Positions 43,795-53,439 of a DNA stretch of 64,000 nucleotides are shown here, in pieces (positions within the stretch are counted from its first letter, which is position 1; every line of letters starts with the position of its first letter). The stretch comes from Kalmanozyma brasiliensis GHG001 (Eukaryota > Basidiomycota > Ustilaginomycetes > Ustilaginales), in contig NW_015961989.1 in assembly GCF_000497045.1 (NCBI RefSeq), positions 372,001 to 436,000 on the forward strand, given 5' to 3'. Below the pieces are notes generated by a model, which worked only from the letters and a program-made list of their open reading frames with translations, was not told where the DNA came from and made no database searches. A program made the position numbers and the translations under genes.

Positions 43795-45315
43795 ATGCCG
43801 CCCAAGAAGGCCGCTGTGGATAACAGCGCAACCATTCGCTCGGCCTCTCGTAAGAAGCAACGGCCTCAGCCCTCCGACCGAGCAGGCGCTAGCCCATTTG
43901 GTTCTTCGTCCGGCGGTAGCTCTCTCGCTTCGTCACTATCATCTCTTTTCTCGCCACACCCACACGGCAAAGATGCTGCGTTGGCATCACTGTTGGCTTC
44001 CAGCTCCAAGCCTGCGGTCAAACTGGGTCAGGCGTCTGGATTAGCTGCCTTCGGGTCGTTCTCGGGTGCGCCCTCTGGCCCGCCAACCACCTCGGCGCCG
44101 AGGATTCTGGATGACAGGCAGAAGGAGAAGCGCAAAGATGTGTCAGACAAGCCGGGTCCGTCAAAACCTGCCGTTGCTGCTGAAGGCCAGGGGGTCACAC
44201 AGAAGCCTTCAGCCTCTGTCAGCCGAGACGAGGAAGTTGAGGTTTCTGCCCCCAAGGACCGTGTGCAGAAAGCATCGACTTCGGCATTTGCTTCTGCAGT
44301 ATCAACATCCGTCCCCAGCGTTCCAGCAGGCAGACGACCAGTCTTTCGACCCGTCCTCGCCAGCTCCACGGCAGTCACTTGGCCCGAGATGCCCGTCGCG
44401 GGGTCGAAGACGGTCCTTCACACACTCATCGAGATTCTTGGTCATCCAGATGTTCAGGTCACACTTCACAGAGACTTGGGAAGGAGGTCACGTCTCCGCT
44501 CCTCTAAGACCACGGACGTGAATGAGAATACGAAGATGGACGTCGACGGCGAAGAGGGTCCGTCATTGAAACCTGCACCTCCGCAAGTGCTCGCAGGGAT
44601 CAACAGCATCACACGCGCTATCGAACACGACATTGCTGCAGACCTAGCTAAGCTACACAGCCGGGACACTGACGTCAAGCAGAAAGGCAAGGCATCACAA
44701 GAGGCTACGGCGCGGCCAAGGGTCAAGGTTGTCTTTGTATGCCGTCATGACGTACCACAACCTTCGCTGATCGCGCACCTGCCGATGCTGATTACAGCGA
44801 GGAATGCGGTCTCGCAAGCCCTCACTACTCCAACTGAGGTCGAGAAAGACTCGTCTGGAGTATTCCTCTTCGCCCTGCCGTCCGGCTCCGAGTCTCTCCT
44901 GGCGAAGGCGCTCAACCTGCGCCGAGCATCCGTAGTGGCACTCACAACGGCGTTTGTCTGTGATCGCCTCACGCAGCTCCTGGAAGCAATCGAACGGGAG
45001 ACTGGATCCCTCTGCCATCTGCGCGCAAGCTGGCTCGAAACAGCCATCCGCTCCGCCACACAATCGGCCTCCAACCCACTACCCTTGTCACTGAGACAAC
45101 AGCCAACCTCGGTCAAGCTGTTGCGCACCACACAACCGCTGGATCTCAACAAGTGCAAGGCGGAGAAGAAGACAAAGAGAAAGGAGCGGTCGGCGAGATG
45201 GAAGCAGAAGAAGTGTCGGTTGCAGCAGAGAGTCAAACGGCTAAGCGCGGAAATGAAGGCGGCGCAGCGGAAGGAGAGGTCGAAGAAGGCTGCGCGTTCC
45301 GCAGATGTTTCATAG
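43795..45315 (+). CDS. POP3: Probable RNase P/MRP subunit Pop3-like (L7Ae/Rpp38-type)
   Basis: One exon encodes 506 residues from the ATG at 43795 (MPPKKAAVDNSATIRSASRK). The first ~195 residues are basic, Ser/Ala-rich and disordered. The conserved part starts near VLHTLIEILGHPDVQVTL. It includes VLAGINSITRAIEHDI, KVVFVCRHDVPQPSLIAHLP and LFALPSGSESLLAKALNLRR, an L7Ae-like layout seen in fungal Pop3 and human Rpp38. These proteins bind the RNA of RNase P and RNase MRP and act in tRNA and rRNA processing. The C-terminus is a highly basic coiled segment (KAEKKTKRKERSARWKQKK), consistent with RNA binding in the nucleolus. The assignment rests on motif order in a divergent family, so it is moderate. 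It lies divergent to GTR2. Confidence 0.65.
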   Translation: MPPKKAAVDNSATIRSASRKKQRPQPSDRAGASPFGSSSGGSSLASSLSSLFSPHPHGKDAALASLLASSSKPAVKLGQASGLAAFGSFSGAPSGPPTTSAPRILDDRQKEKRKDVSDKPGPSKPAVAAEGQGVTQKPSASVSRDEEVEVSAPKDRVQKASTSAFASAVSTSVPSVPAGRRPVFRPVLASSTAVTWPEMPVAGSKTVLHTLIEILGHPDVQVTLHRDLGRRSRLRSSKTTDVNENTKMDVDGEEGPSLKPAPPQVLAGINSITRAIEHDIAADLAKLHSRDTDVKQKGKASQEATARPRVKVVFVCRHDVPQPSLIAHLPMLITARNAVSQALTTPTEVEKDSSGVFLFALPSGSESLLAKALNLRRASVVALTTAFVCDRLTQLLEAIERETGSLCHLRASWLETAIRSATQSASNPLPLSLRQQPTSVKLLRTTQPLDLNKCKAEKKTKRKERSARWKQKKCRLQQRVKRLSAEMKAAQRKERSKKAARSADVS

Positions 45316-45706
45316 CTTCACGTCGCAAGCAGATTGGAGTCTCTGTGCGCTGTGTGCTGCCCGTCGAGTCTGTGGGTGTCCGCTTGCGCAGCGGCATTGG
45401 ATGCCGAGACCTCAGAATGAACGCGCTGCGCAGGAGCGTCGCTTGCTCGACACGCATTGAGTGTCGCTTTGACGACGGTCCCACCGTCTTCAGCTGCTGC
45501 GCAACTCAGAACAGTTCAAAGCTCTTCGTGATCCGCTCTGCTCAGCTTGTCCGCCTTCTCAGGCCCCCTCGACTACACTTTGTCGCCTGACTCACAGACA
45601 CACACACATTCACACGCACACTCACACACCTTCAACCCGGCTACCGGTCACAGCACCTCCAAATTATTCGTCACCGTTCTCGCACCCGCACCTCTCGCTC
45701 CGCGAC
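45316..45706. other. Intergenic region with CA-rich leader
   Basis: These 391 bases lie between the POP3-like gene and the next plus-strand gene. They contain the CA-rich microsatellite described separately. No other gene is seen. Confidence 0.5.
45591..45631 (+). repeat. CA-rich microsatellite in leader of small gene
   Basis: An interrupted (CA)n tract of about 41 bases, broken by tt, g and ct. It lies 76 bases before the ATG at 45707, probably within the transcribed leader. Confidence 0.8.
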
Positions 45707-46108
45707 ATGGTCGAGCTGAGCTTCTTGGAGCACATGATCGTGGGGCGGTACCCGCAGCCCTCCTGGGCGAGATGCTTCATCAACGCCTTGGCGCACAACA
45801 AGGTCTTTCTCCACGACGCCTCTCGGCGCCATATCCCGTTCATCATGCTGCAGGCGATCGGTGACTTCGCGCGGTCCAACGAACGCACGCTAGAAGGTCT
45901 GCGGGCTTATGTCGACCGTGCCAACCAAGACATGGACGCTTTTCCGGGCATCACCATCGAAATAGTACTGGTTTTGCCTACAGACAAGTACTGCCGCGTG
46001 GCATTCTTGGCCTTCAGACCGAGATACAACGTCCCGCTCCCCGAGGATGGGGAGGACGAAAGAGCCGAGAAGTGCCTCGCCCGGTTCGAGGCTGAAGTGT
46101 TTGTCTAG
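45707..46108 (+). CDS. Small hypothetical protein
   Basis: A 133-residue open frame starts at the ATG at 45707 (MVELSFLEHMIVGRYPQPSW) and has the G/C third-position bias of nearby genes. It contains no signal peptide or membrane segment. Predicted features are an N-terminal helical part (WARCFINALAHNKVFLHDAS), a central helix (LQAIGDFARSNERTLEGLRA), a hydrophobic strand pair (TIEIVLVLPTDKYCRVAFLA) and an acidic end. The alternating charged and hydrophobic pattern looks like a small folded alpha/beta domain. I do not recognise the family and propose no function. The gene lies between the POP3-like gene (same strand) and the Pex30-like gene (convergent). It could be lineage-specific. Confidence 0.6.
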   Translation: MVELSFLEHMIVGRYPQPSWARCFINALAHNKVFLHDASRRHIPFIMLQAIGDFARSNERTLEGLRAYVDRANQDMDAFPGITIEIVLVLPTDKYCRVAFLAFRPRYNVPLPEDGEDERAEKCLARFEAEVFV

Positions 46109-46268
46109 AATCACACGCTAATCCGCGGCGTGGGGTGCAGTTCACCGATCATTCTTCTCTGTCGCAATCTCTATAGTATGCAATGCAGTCACAATTGATT
46201 CGTGTGCATTGCCGGCAGTGACATCGTGAGCTCAATCCTGAAGCCGTGAGTATGATGACTGGAGCCCT

Positions 46269-47990
46269 TCAAGCCGCCGTCCGAACCGCCCTCCTCAGCC
46301 ATCGCCTTCGCCTCGTCTCGCACTTCATCTTTGGATCATGGTCCACCACCCCCGCGCTCAGCGGCGGCAGCGTGCTCCTGGCCTCTGACTCTGCGTCATC
46401 CTCGTCCACCTGGGCGTTGTCATCCGCGTGACCCTCGACGTCAAAGATGCTCGGCGGATAGTCGGGGACGCCGTTGCCGTGGCCATACGGGTAGCTCGCG
46501 GGCTTCTGCCAGCTCGCGTCGGTGTACACGTAGCCCTGATTATCGACGCCGACGGCGGACCAGCTGCCGCCCCAGTCGATGCGCCAATCGTCTCCGGGGA
46601 CCCACTCCCATCCCGGCTCGAGCTGCATCGCGACCTGCCTGCTGTTGTGTCAACCAGAACGATCAGAAGAGGTCAGCACGAGGTCTATCATGAAAAAGAA
46701 AAGGGGAATGTCTGCTCACCTTATGTCGATCTTGGAACCGGGCAAGACATCCACATCGTCAGAAGACCATCCATCGGGCCCCTTAGTCCACGGTCTCCTC
46801 TCTCCCATTTGCAGGTTGTGTCCACTCCATCCGCCCACCACTCCACTAGAGCTCGCCGCCCGTTTGGCGGGCAGATACCTCTCGTTCTCAAACATCTCCA
46901 CATTGCGATATCCGCGCTCCACCACGTAATCGTCCAATCGATCCTGCTCGATCCACTCGCGCAGCTTGTGGCCGCCCTCTTTGGCGATGCGCATGATCTT
47001 CCGCCCTTCCCTGCTTGAGTCGACGCGCTTCATGAGTCCCTCGATCGCGGGTTTGGTCCACGGGTGAGTGAGGATGAACGCCCCTTCACCGCCGATGAGC
47101 AGGACGAGACGGTAGGGCACGTACGGTGCGACGAAGAACATGAGCACTGTAGTCAGCAACGAGAGTTGCAAAATGTGCAGACTGCGGCTGTACGAGGACC
47201 AGTTGAGGTAAGGAACCGTGGGCGCGAGCAGGTCGTAACCATCGATGATCATGCGCATCATGTTCTGGATGTCGCGCAGGTTCTCGTAGTACTTGACGGT
47301 GCCTTCGTGAGGTGGGTTGGGTGTGAGTGGAGGCTGGACGACGCCCTCGCCCGTGCTGGTGGGGAAAGTTGTCGAGTAGGCGAGCACTTCTGCTGGAGAC
47401 GGCGTCGGGACTTTTTCGACCGAAGGACGAGACTTGGATGCTGGCGACTTGGGTACTTCCATCCGCACGATGTTGTGCGTCATATTGTCCTGGTACCGAG
47501 CGCGATGCGTCATGACCAGGATCACTGAGAGGATTGTGCTCGGCGCCAGGAGCAAGAGCCACGGGTAGATCGAGACCACCGCCCAGATGGCCATCCACAT
47601 GAGCGTCCAGCTCGTGTCCTGCCACATCAACGTCGCCTCAACTCCATCCTGGAACCAGAACATTGGTCCGGACTTTTGCACGAAACCTCGAAAGTTTTTC
47701 GTTGTCGTGGGCAGCGAGAGGGGCTCCTTGTTCTGCGCTACGGGCAGGCGCGGTGGTGCAGAGGACGCAGCAAGCACTGACTCGATCGCGAAGGATTGCA
47801 GCGCCATCGATGTCTGCTGGAACAAGCCCGCGCCTCGGGACGTTGACTTTTCGGAGGAGGGCGAACCATAATGTGAGGATGATGAAGAGGCACGTCGCCC
47901 GGAAGGAGAGGGTGATGACGAGAAGAGCGAGTTGCTGAACAGCGACGTTCTGCCCGTGCCCGACGTCGGTGACACCGAGCCTTCGTCCAT
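46269..47990 (-). CDS. Dysferlin-domain peroxisomal membrane protein, Pex30/Pex23 family
   Basis: Two exons are inferred: 47990-46720 with donor GTGAGC, and 46641-46269 after acceptor ACAACAG. A second acceptor three bases further (46638) is also in frame. The product has 547 or 546 residues. The start is the ATG at 47990 (MDEGSVSPTSGTGRTSLFSN). A Ser-rich N-terminus is followed by hydrophobic segments at about residues 125-165 (WMAIWAVVSIYPWLLLLAPS) and 275-315 (LSLLTTVLMFFVAPYVPYRL), as in the reticulon-like part of Pex28-32 proteins. The first dysferlin motif (FENERYLPAKR, then GWSGHNLQMGERRPWTKGPD) ends exon 1 and the second (PGWEWVPGDDWRIDWGGSWS, DNQGYVYTDASWQKP) is in exon 2. The family shapes ER subdomains where peroxisomes and lipid droplets form. 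The last residues are basic (ETRRRRWLRRAVR). Confidence 0.88.
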
Positions 47991-48372
47991 GTTGGTTACC
48001 AGACCCTCGCCTCAGGTCCCGTTGATGGTTTGAGGGTGGTTAAGAACGATGATGGTGAGAAGCGGAAGCGTGCCCCGCACTTGTCCCAAAATCTCTTTGC
48101 GGCTCGTGCATCCGCAACTCGATTCCAAGCGTAAACTGGGCGGATGACGCTCCACCTGCAGCAGAGCGTGAAAGTCGCAGGCCAATTTTTGGGCTGAGCA
48201 TGTTAGAGCGGGCATCTGAATGCCTTGCAGGGTTGGCAATTCCTCATGATTCGGAGGCTTCACAGACAGCGACCAGGACAGCTGGCGTTGCAGGCGTGAT
48301 ATATGAATGAGATGCTAAGGTACAAGTACAGATTCTGGCGGAGTGAGTGATATGCAATAGGAAAGAGTGTGA
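47991..48372. promoter_or_regulatory. Promoter of the Pex30-like gene; 3' flank of RPC37
   Basis: These 382 bases lie between two minus-strand genes. No gene or repeat is seen. Confidence 0.4.
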
Positions 48373-49470
48373 TCAAGGGAGGGCATGCAGCAGGTAGTCT
48401 CTGGGCTTGGTTTTGCAGTTCAAAGGGGTCTTGCTACCGGCGAACAGCTGAGCGTCAAAGATCTGCTGGGCCTCTTGCGAGCCTTCATCCCTCCAATCGA
48501 GATCGACCCAGCGCTCGGCGTCCGCCTCTCTTTGTGCTGCCATGAGCAGGTCGCGCGCTTCACTGCTTGACCCACCGCCCATGCCTCCAAGGCTACCTGG
48601 CTTCTTTGCGTTGGGGTCGGCACGCAGCGCTACACTGAGCGTCTGAGCTGTCGGCTTCTTGACGTCCTTCTTAGCCTTCGAACGCGTTGATCCTTCGCCC
48701 GGTGCCTCCATCTCGATCAGCTCGTCTTCGTCCGATTCGTCCGAGCCCAATTCGCCGGCGAGAGCAGCACGGTCTCTGCGCTTCTCTGCCTCGCGTGCCT
48801 CATCGAGGGCATCGAGGTAGTTCATCGAGGGTCGCAGCTGAACGATGGACTCCAGGCGTGTGAGATGGAGCGCCTGATCTCTAATGACGCCGACCATGTA
48901 CTCGGTGGCATTGGGCACCTGCGTGCTTTCCAGCTTGATCTTCTCAAGCTTCTTGGGGCCTCTGTTGGCTTGTGCTTCTTCCCTCTCCTGCTTCACGCGT
49001 GTTCGGCTGCTAGATGGCTCAGTTGCGGACGCAGAGCCTCCATGAGCAGCATCAGCACGAGCCTGCTTCTGTGCAAGCACATCTGCTCCTGCTCCGAACT
49101 CGACGCCGCGGTCCGTGTTGTAGACTTCCTCTCGAACGTCCAGAGGCAGCTCGACCTCTACTCGGTTGGCTCGTGGTCGCCATCGACTTGACACTTTGAG
49201 CCCTCGAGCGGCTGCCGAATAGGGTACTGGCAGTGGTCTGTCTCGTGGATAGATGGGGTATTGGAAAACGTGCAGGGAGGAGTCGCCGAGCAGAGACTTG
49301 CTAAGGTAGACCGGTAATGAGGCGACCAGCTCGGAGTCTGGTGGCAGGTCTGTCGCTGACGATGTTGGCAGCGTCGTTGTGGAGGCTGGCGCACCGGCAG
49401 GCTGTGTAGTCGGCGGCTGATCCATCGAGACGTCGCCGTCACCGAGGAAGAGTTGATCCGCTGCCTCCAT
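48373..49470 (-). CDS. RPC37: RNA polymerase III subunit Rpc37/RPC5
   Basis: One exon encodes 365 residues from the ATG at 49470 (MEAADQLFLGDGDVSMDQPP). An earlier non-ATG start in the frame is ignored. Rpc37 forms a TFIIF-like heterodimer with Rpc53 and acts in initiation and termination by RNA polymerase III. The family core is visible at about residues 45-115: LVASLPVYLSKSL, then LHVFQYPIYPRDRPLP, then RWRPRANRVEVELPLD and VYNTDRGVEFG. A second conserved part follows (ATEYMVGVIRDQALHLTRLE; IVQLRPSMNYLDALDE). The middle and C-terminus hold acidic and basic low-complexity stretches (GSDESDEDELIEME). The length is close to the yeast protein (282) and shorter than metazoan RPC5, as usual in fungi. 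It lies divergent to the NDP kinase gene with only 228 bases between the starts. Confidence 0.88.
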   Translation of the reverse strand: MEAADQLFLGDGDVSMDQPPTTQPAGAPASTTTLPTSSATDLPPDSELVASLPVYLSKSLLGDSSLHVFQYPIYPRDRPLPVPYSAAARGLKVSSRWRPRANRVEVELPLDVREEVYNTDRGVEFGAGADVLAQKQARADAAHGGSASATEPSSSRTRVKQEREEAQANRGPKKLEKIKLESTQVPNATEYMVGVIRDQALHLTRLESIVQLRPSMNYLDALDEAREAEKRRDRAALAGELGSDESDEDELIEMEAPGEGSTRSKAKKDVKKPTAQTLSVALRADPNAKKPGSLGGMGGGSSSEARDLLMAAQREADAERWVDLDWRDEGSQEAQQIFDAQLFAGSKTPLNCKTKPRDYLLHALP

Positions 49471-49698
49471 GGTTTCGATGGTGGTGGTAGAGAGGTTGTG
49501 GAGAGGGTCCAGCAAACCAAAAAAAGTTGCAACTTCTTCTCAAAGTTGGGAAACTAACATGTCAAAAAATCCCGTTTGCCGGAAGGAGGAAAGCAGGAGA
49601 TGGTCAGTGCAAGTGTCGATCCGCTTTGAGAAGAAAACGCTTGCATTTTAGACGTTGGGAGACTTCAGTTCTCCACACCACCACCTACAGACTTCATC

Positions 49699-50370
49699 AT
49701 GTTCGCTCGATCTGCCATCCCCGCTTTCCGCGCTGCCTCGCGCTCCTTCACCACCCAGGCCGCCCGCAATGTTGGCCCCGCCTCCGCTCGTGGCTACATG
49801 GGCGCTGCTGCCCTTGCCGCCGGCGGTGCTGTCGCTTACTCTGCCTTTGCTGCCCCCACCGTCCACCTTGAGGGCCCCAAGACCATCGCTGGCGAGCTTG
49901 GCACTTCCACCGAGCGCTCCTATGTCATGATCAAGCCCGACGGTACCTCGCGCCAGATCGTCGGCGACATTATCAGCCGTTTTGAACGCCGTGGATACAT
50001 GCTGGTGGCCATGAAGACGGTCGTGCCCAGCCAGGAGCTCGCCAAGGAGCACTACATTGACCTTGCCAAGAAGCCTTTCTACGGCGGTCTCGTCAAGTAC
50101 ATCACCAACGGCACGCCCGTCGTCGCCATGGTGTGGCAGGGCAAGGACGTTATCCGCCAGGGCCGCCGCCTCGTGGGTGCCACCAACCCCCTCGAGGCCA
50201 ACCCAGGCTCGATCCGTGGTGACTTCTGCGTCTCGGTTGGCCGCAACATCATCCACGCCTCCGACTCCCACGAGTCTGCTACCAAGGAGATCGGCCTCTG
50301 GTTCCACGAGAAGGAGCTCGCTACCGAGTACAGGCCCATCGCTTGGGACATGATCATGGCCGACAACTAA
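49699..50370 (+). CDS. YNK1: Nucleoside-diphosphate kinase with mitochondrial-type N-terminus
   Basis: One exon encodes 223 residues from the ATG at 49699. The first ~35 residues are rich in Arg, Ser and Ala without acids (MFARSAIPAFRAASRSF), a mitochondrial presequence. A hydrophobic Ala/Gly segment follows (GAAALAAGGAVAYSAFAA), suggesting membrane anchoring in the intermembrane space as in NDPK-D-like proteins. The kinase domain starts near residue 72 (ERSYVMIKPDGTSRQIVGDI) and includes FERRGYMLVAMK, VVAMVWQGKDVIRQGRRLVG and the catalytic site RNIIHASDS with His186. The enzyme transfers the gamma-phosphate between NTPs and NDPs through a phosphohistidine. The usual cytosolic form has about 150 residues, so the extension is about 70. 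Start at an internal methionine could give a cytosolic form, which is inference. Confidence 0.95.
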   Translation: MFARSAIPAFRAASRSFTTQAARNVGPASARGYMGAAALAAGGAVAYSAFAAPTVHLEGPKTIAGELGTSTERSYVMIKPDGTSRQIVGDIISRFERRGYMLVAMKTVVPSQELAKEHYIDLAKKPFYGGLVKYITNGTPVVAMVWQGKDVIRQGRRLVGATNPLEANPGSIRGDFCVSVGRNIIHASDSHESATKEIGLWFHEKELATEYRPIAWDMIMADN

Positions 50371-50682
50371 GATGTGACGCACCCGCCTTCTGCTTCGTTG
50401 TGCGTCAATGCGACGTAATTGGCAGTATCAATAGAATGTTGTTACACCGTCGAGATAGTTTCTGGGCCCCTGCTGAAAGGTTGTTGAGCTGAGTGCAAGA
50501 CATGAATCTCGTCCGACCTATGGACCTTTCGCGTCAGAAGAGCACTTGTCATTAGGCCCCTCCTCAGTCGAGCGCTCGCTGCGCTTGATCCACAAAAGTT
50601 GACGGCCCACGAGCTAGCCTGCATCGCTCTTTGCATAGTGTACAATTGCATGAGTTGGTATCGAGGGCATGAGCGTACGGAT
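50371..50682. other. Convergent 3' intergenic region NDPK / LSM1
   Basis: These 312 bases lie between two convergent genes and hold their 3' UTRs. No gene is seen. Confidence 0.5.
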
Positions 50683-51222
50683 CTAGTACGTGTCGCCGTC
50701 TCCACTCTTGTCCGCACAGAAGCCTCTGGCTATGCGAAGGATGTCGGCCTTCTTGGTCTCGCTCTTTGCTTTGGACTCTGCTTCTGCCTCCTTGGCTGCG
50801 AGGAGCTGAGGGAGGGCGGAAGGTGGGAGTGGTGCTGCGATGGATGGTGGGATCTCGTCTTCCGCGTCCAGATCGATCTCGCCCATCAAAACCACGTTCT
50901 CACCGCGTACGAGGAAGACACCTCGAGCGATGTCGCCGTATCGGTTGCCGACAAAGACCCGCTCTACTGTGTCTTGCAATACGAGGTTGGCTGTGAGGCG
51001 GGCGAAGCGATGTGAGGGAGAGAGCCTCAGTCAGTCACGAAAGTAGAGGCGCTATACGCGTAGATGATGCGTCGACTACCTACCGAACTGGTCATATGAT
51101 CGGAGAACACCGATGAGCTTCTTGCCATCTCGCAGCACGACGAGCATCTTCTTGTCGACGCAGTCCACCAATGACCCTGAGGTCGTGAATGCGATGTTTG
51201 ATACGATATCTTGAGCGTCCAT
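50683..51222 (-). CDS. LSM1: U6 snRNA-like Sm protein Lsm1
   Basis: Two exons are inferred: 51222-51084 ([20 protein letters not shown]) with donor GTAGGT, and 50990-50683 after acceptor CTCACAG. The spliced protein has 148 residues. The Sm1 motif is in exon 1 ([20 protein letters not shown], then YDQF), with the intron just after YDQF. Exon 2 carries [20 protein letters not shown] and the Sm2 motif [19 protein letters not shown]. The sequence [13 protein letters not shown] is characteristic of Lsm1. Lsm1 with Lsm2-7 forms the cytoplasmic ring that binds deadenylated mRNAs and promotes decapping with Pat1. The Lys/Glu/Ala-rich C-terminal helix is typical of Lsm1 and absent from Lsm8. The intron is 93 bases. 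Confidence 0.95.
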
Positions 51223-52352
51223 CTTTGCGATTCAGCGTGGAATGCAAATCCCTGATGTACCTATGGTTTGAGCGTCTGTGGAAAGTCCGTCCGTGTGATG
51301 TAGCGTCGATCGCGAGCTGGTCCGTGTATGACTTCAATGAGCTTCCGGTACGAGGATGGTGAGGTGACAATGCGAAGCTTCTCAATGAAACAGCTGCAGC
51401 CTTGATGTTCTCCACGGCCAATCCAGTGGCTCACGTGATTTCGAGAGGCTTTCGTGCGATAATTTCGAGCTGTGGGCGTCTTGCCCGCCAAAAAGGGTCC
51501 AACACCTCCACTTTACCATTGGCCGGTTGCAGCCGCCTTCGAGGCCCCCTGTTCTACAGCTGGCATGTGCGGAGGCATGCTCTTGCTTCTGCCATTAGCC
51601 TCTTGATGCTGGTACCGAGTACGAGTCAAGCTGGGGACTGTCGCATGACGCTGTCCGCTCGAGCATGAGTAGTGAGACCCTTGTGGTGAATCGGTGGACC
51701 CTGACGGTTGATTTGGCGGGCGTCTGCCGCACGGAAGTGTGTCACTGTGCAGGCACTCTCCGCATTATCACATTTTGCAAAGCAATGGCGAGATCTAGCC
51801 AAGGCATAGCGGTCCCATAAGCCGTCCAAAGCATTGCAGCATCACGTTGGGGTGACCGACCGATTGAGTGGATGCAAGGGTTGCCGTGACTTGTGACTTG
51901 GTATGACTCTTATCCGAGCATCATTTCACTCTCAGATAAGTCACGTCTCAAGCGAGCAGATCGGTCGAGACCCTGAATATCCGCAGCCCCCGCTCGCCCA
52001 GTCACACTGCACCGCCTGAGCCTGCGGGTTTCGCTTTCACCTGAACCACCTGGACCCACCAACGAACCCTCCCTTCCCCCTGCAACTACTTGCCATCCAG
52101 CATATATCACTATCACCACCAACGACGCCCTCTTCCTCGATCAGAAAAAGGTGTTCGCACCTTAGCCACGAACTATTCCAAGCGCATATATCTCGAACCA
52201 CCATCGGCCGCAACGATCAACTCCTCCTGGTCATTGCAACAAGCTACTCAGCGAGATAGCAGCAACGGTCTCGTTCCACAACACCTCGTATCGTCCGCCC
52301 ACACTTTGAACATCAGCGGTCGTCGCAGTCTTCGTCCACCCGCTCTGTCAAG
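51223..52352. promoter_or_regulatory. Divergent intergenic region LSM1 / UBC8
   Basis: These 1.13 kb separate two divergent starts. The last ~280 bases before 52353 are C/A-rich leader sequence. Open frames are short and unsupported. Confidence 0.45.
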
Positions 52353-53108
52353 ATGACGTCTCCAAAACGTCGCATCGAGACCGATGTCATGAAGCTGTAA
52401 GTAAGAGCACGGTACCGGCAATGCGGACGAAGCTGCCTTGACTAACACTCTCTCCTTGCCATCCATTCACCTTCGCTATCGGACTCTGCAGCCTCATGTC
52501 GGACTATGAGATCACGCTCATCAACGATAGCATGCAAGAGTTCTACGTCCGCTTTCATGGGCCGCAAGAGAGTAAGTAGCTGCTGGCTGGCGCCCGTAAC
52601 GCTGATCATGATTCAGCCTGGATACAGACATACAGACTCTGACCATCCTCTCTGCAACCTATCTCCAACAGCACCCTTCGCCGGCGGTGTATGGAAGATC
52701 CACGTCGAGCTGCCAGACCAGTACCCTTACAAGTCGCCCTCGATCGGCTTCATGAACAAGATCTTCCACCCCAACATCGACGAGCTGTCCGGCTCAGTCT
52801 GTCTCGACGTCATCAACCAGACCTGGTCGCCCATGTTTGACTGCATCAACATCTTCGAAGTCTTCCTCCCACAGCTGCTGCGCTACCCAAACCCCACCGA
52901 CCCGCTCAACGGCGAAGCGGCTGCCCTGCTCATGCGTGAGCCCAAGACATACGAGGCGCGCGTCAAGGACTACGTACAACGCTTTGCGACGCGGGAAGCC
53001 GCCAACGCAGCGGGAGAGGAGGAGGACGAAGACGAGGATGAGGAAGATGAAATGTCGGACGTAGGCAGCTTCTCCGACCATGAACCGATGGGCGAGATGG
53101 AAATGTGA
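52353..53108 (+). CDS. UBC8: Ubiquitin-conjugating enzyme E2 of the Ubc8/UBE2H type
   Basis: Three exons are inferred: 52353-52396 (donor GTAAGT), 52492-52571 (donor GTAAGT) and 52672-53108, with acceptors TGCAG and CAACAG. The product has 186 residues, close to human UBE2H (183). The N-terminus [20 protein letters not shown] and the UBC fold follow the family: [20 protein letters not shown], then [20 protein letters not shown] and the active site [18 protein letters not shown] with Cys85. The C-terminus is strongly acidic ([13 protein letters not shown]), a hallmark of Ubc8/UBE2H. In yeast Ubc8 works with the GID/CTLH ligase to degrade gluconeogenic enzymes, and UBE2H does the same for CTLH in animals. 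Introns are 95 and 100 bases. Confidence 0.96.
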
Positions 53109-53439
53109 TCGTCGAGCTCGTCCGCACCAAGAGATCCTGTTGTGGACCTTCATCAGCATACATGTCTTCGTCCCGTCGACCCGCCATTTGTACCAACACG
53201 TTCCCATCGCATGTCTCGCATTCACCTCTCTCGTCCCGCTCGCTTTGCTCTCCACTTTGACTCTTGTTCTTCCCAGTCTCTGTCTCCTTTTTTCTGTCCA
53301 GTCTTCTTTTGTGTCGATCAAATCAACGCCGAATCGCCGAATGTTGTGTCTATGGATGTGATTAGCCGATGCCAATGATCAGAAGCACAGATGAGTGAGA
53401 GGTGGGGGGTTGCTCGGTAGAGCAGAATGCTGTGTGTGT
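53109..53439. other. Convergent 3' intergenic region UBC8 / LETM1
   Basis: These 331 bases lie between two convergent genes. They are T/C-rich on the plus strand. No gene is seen. Confidence 0.5.
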
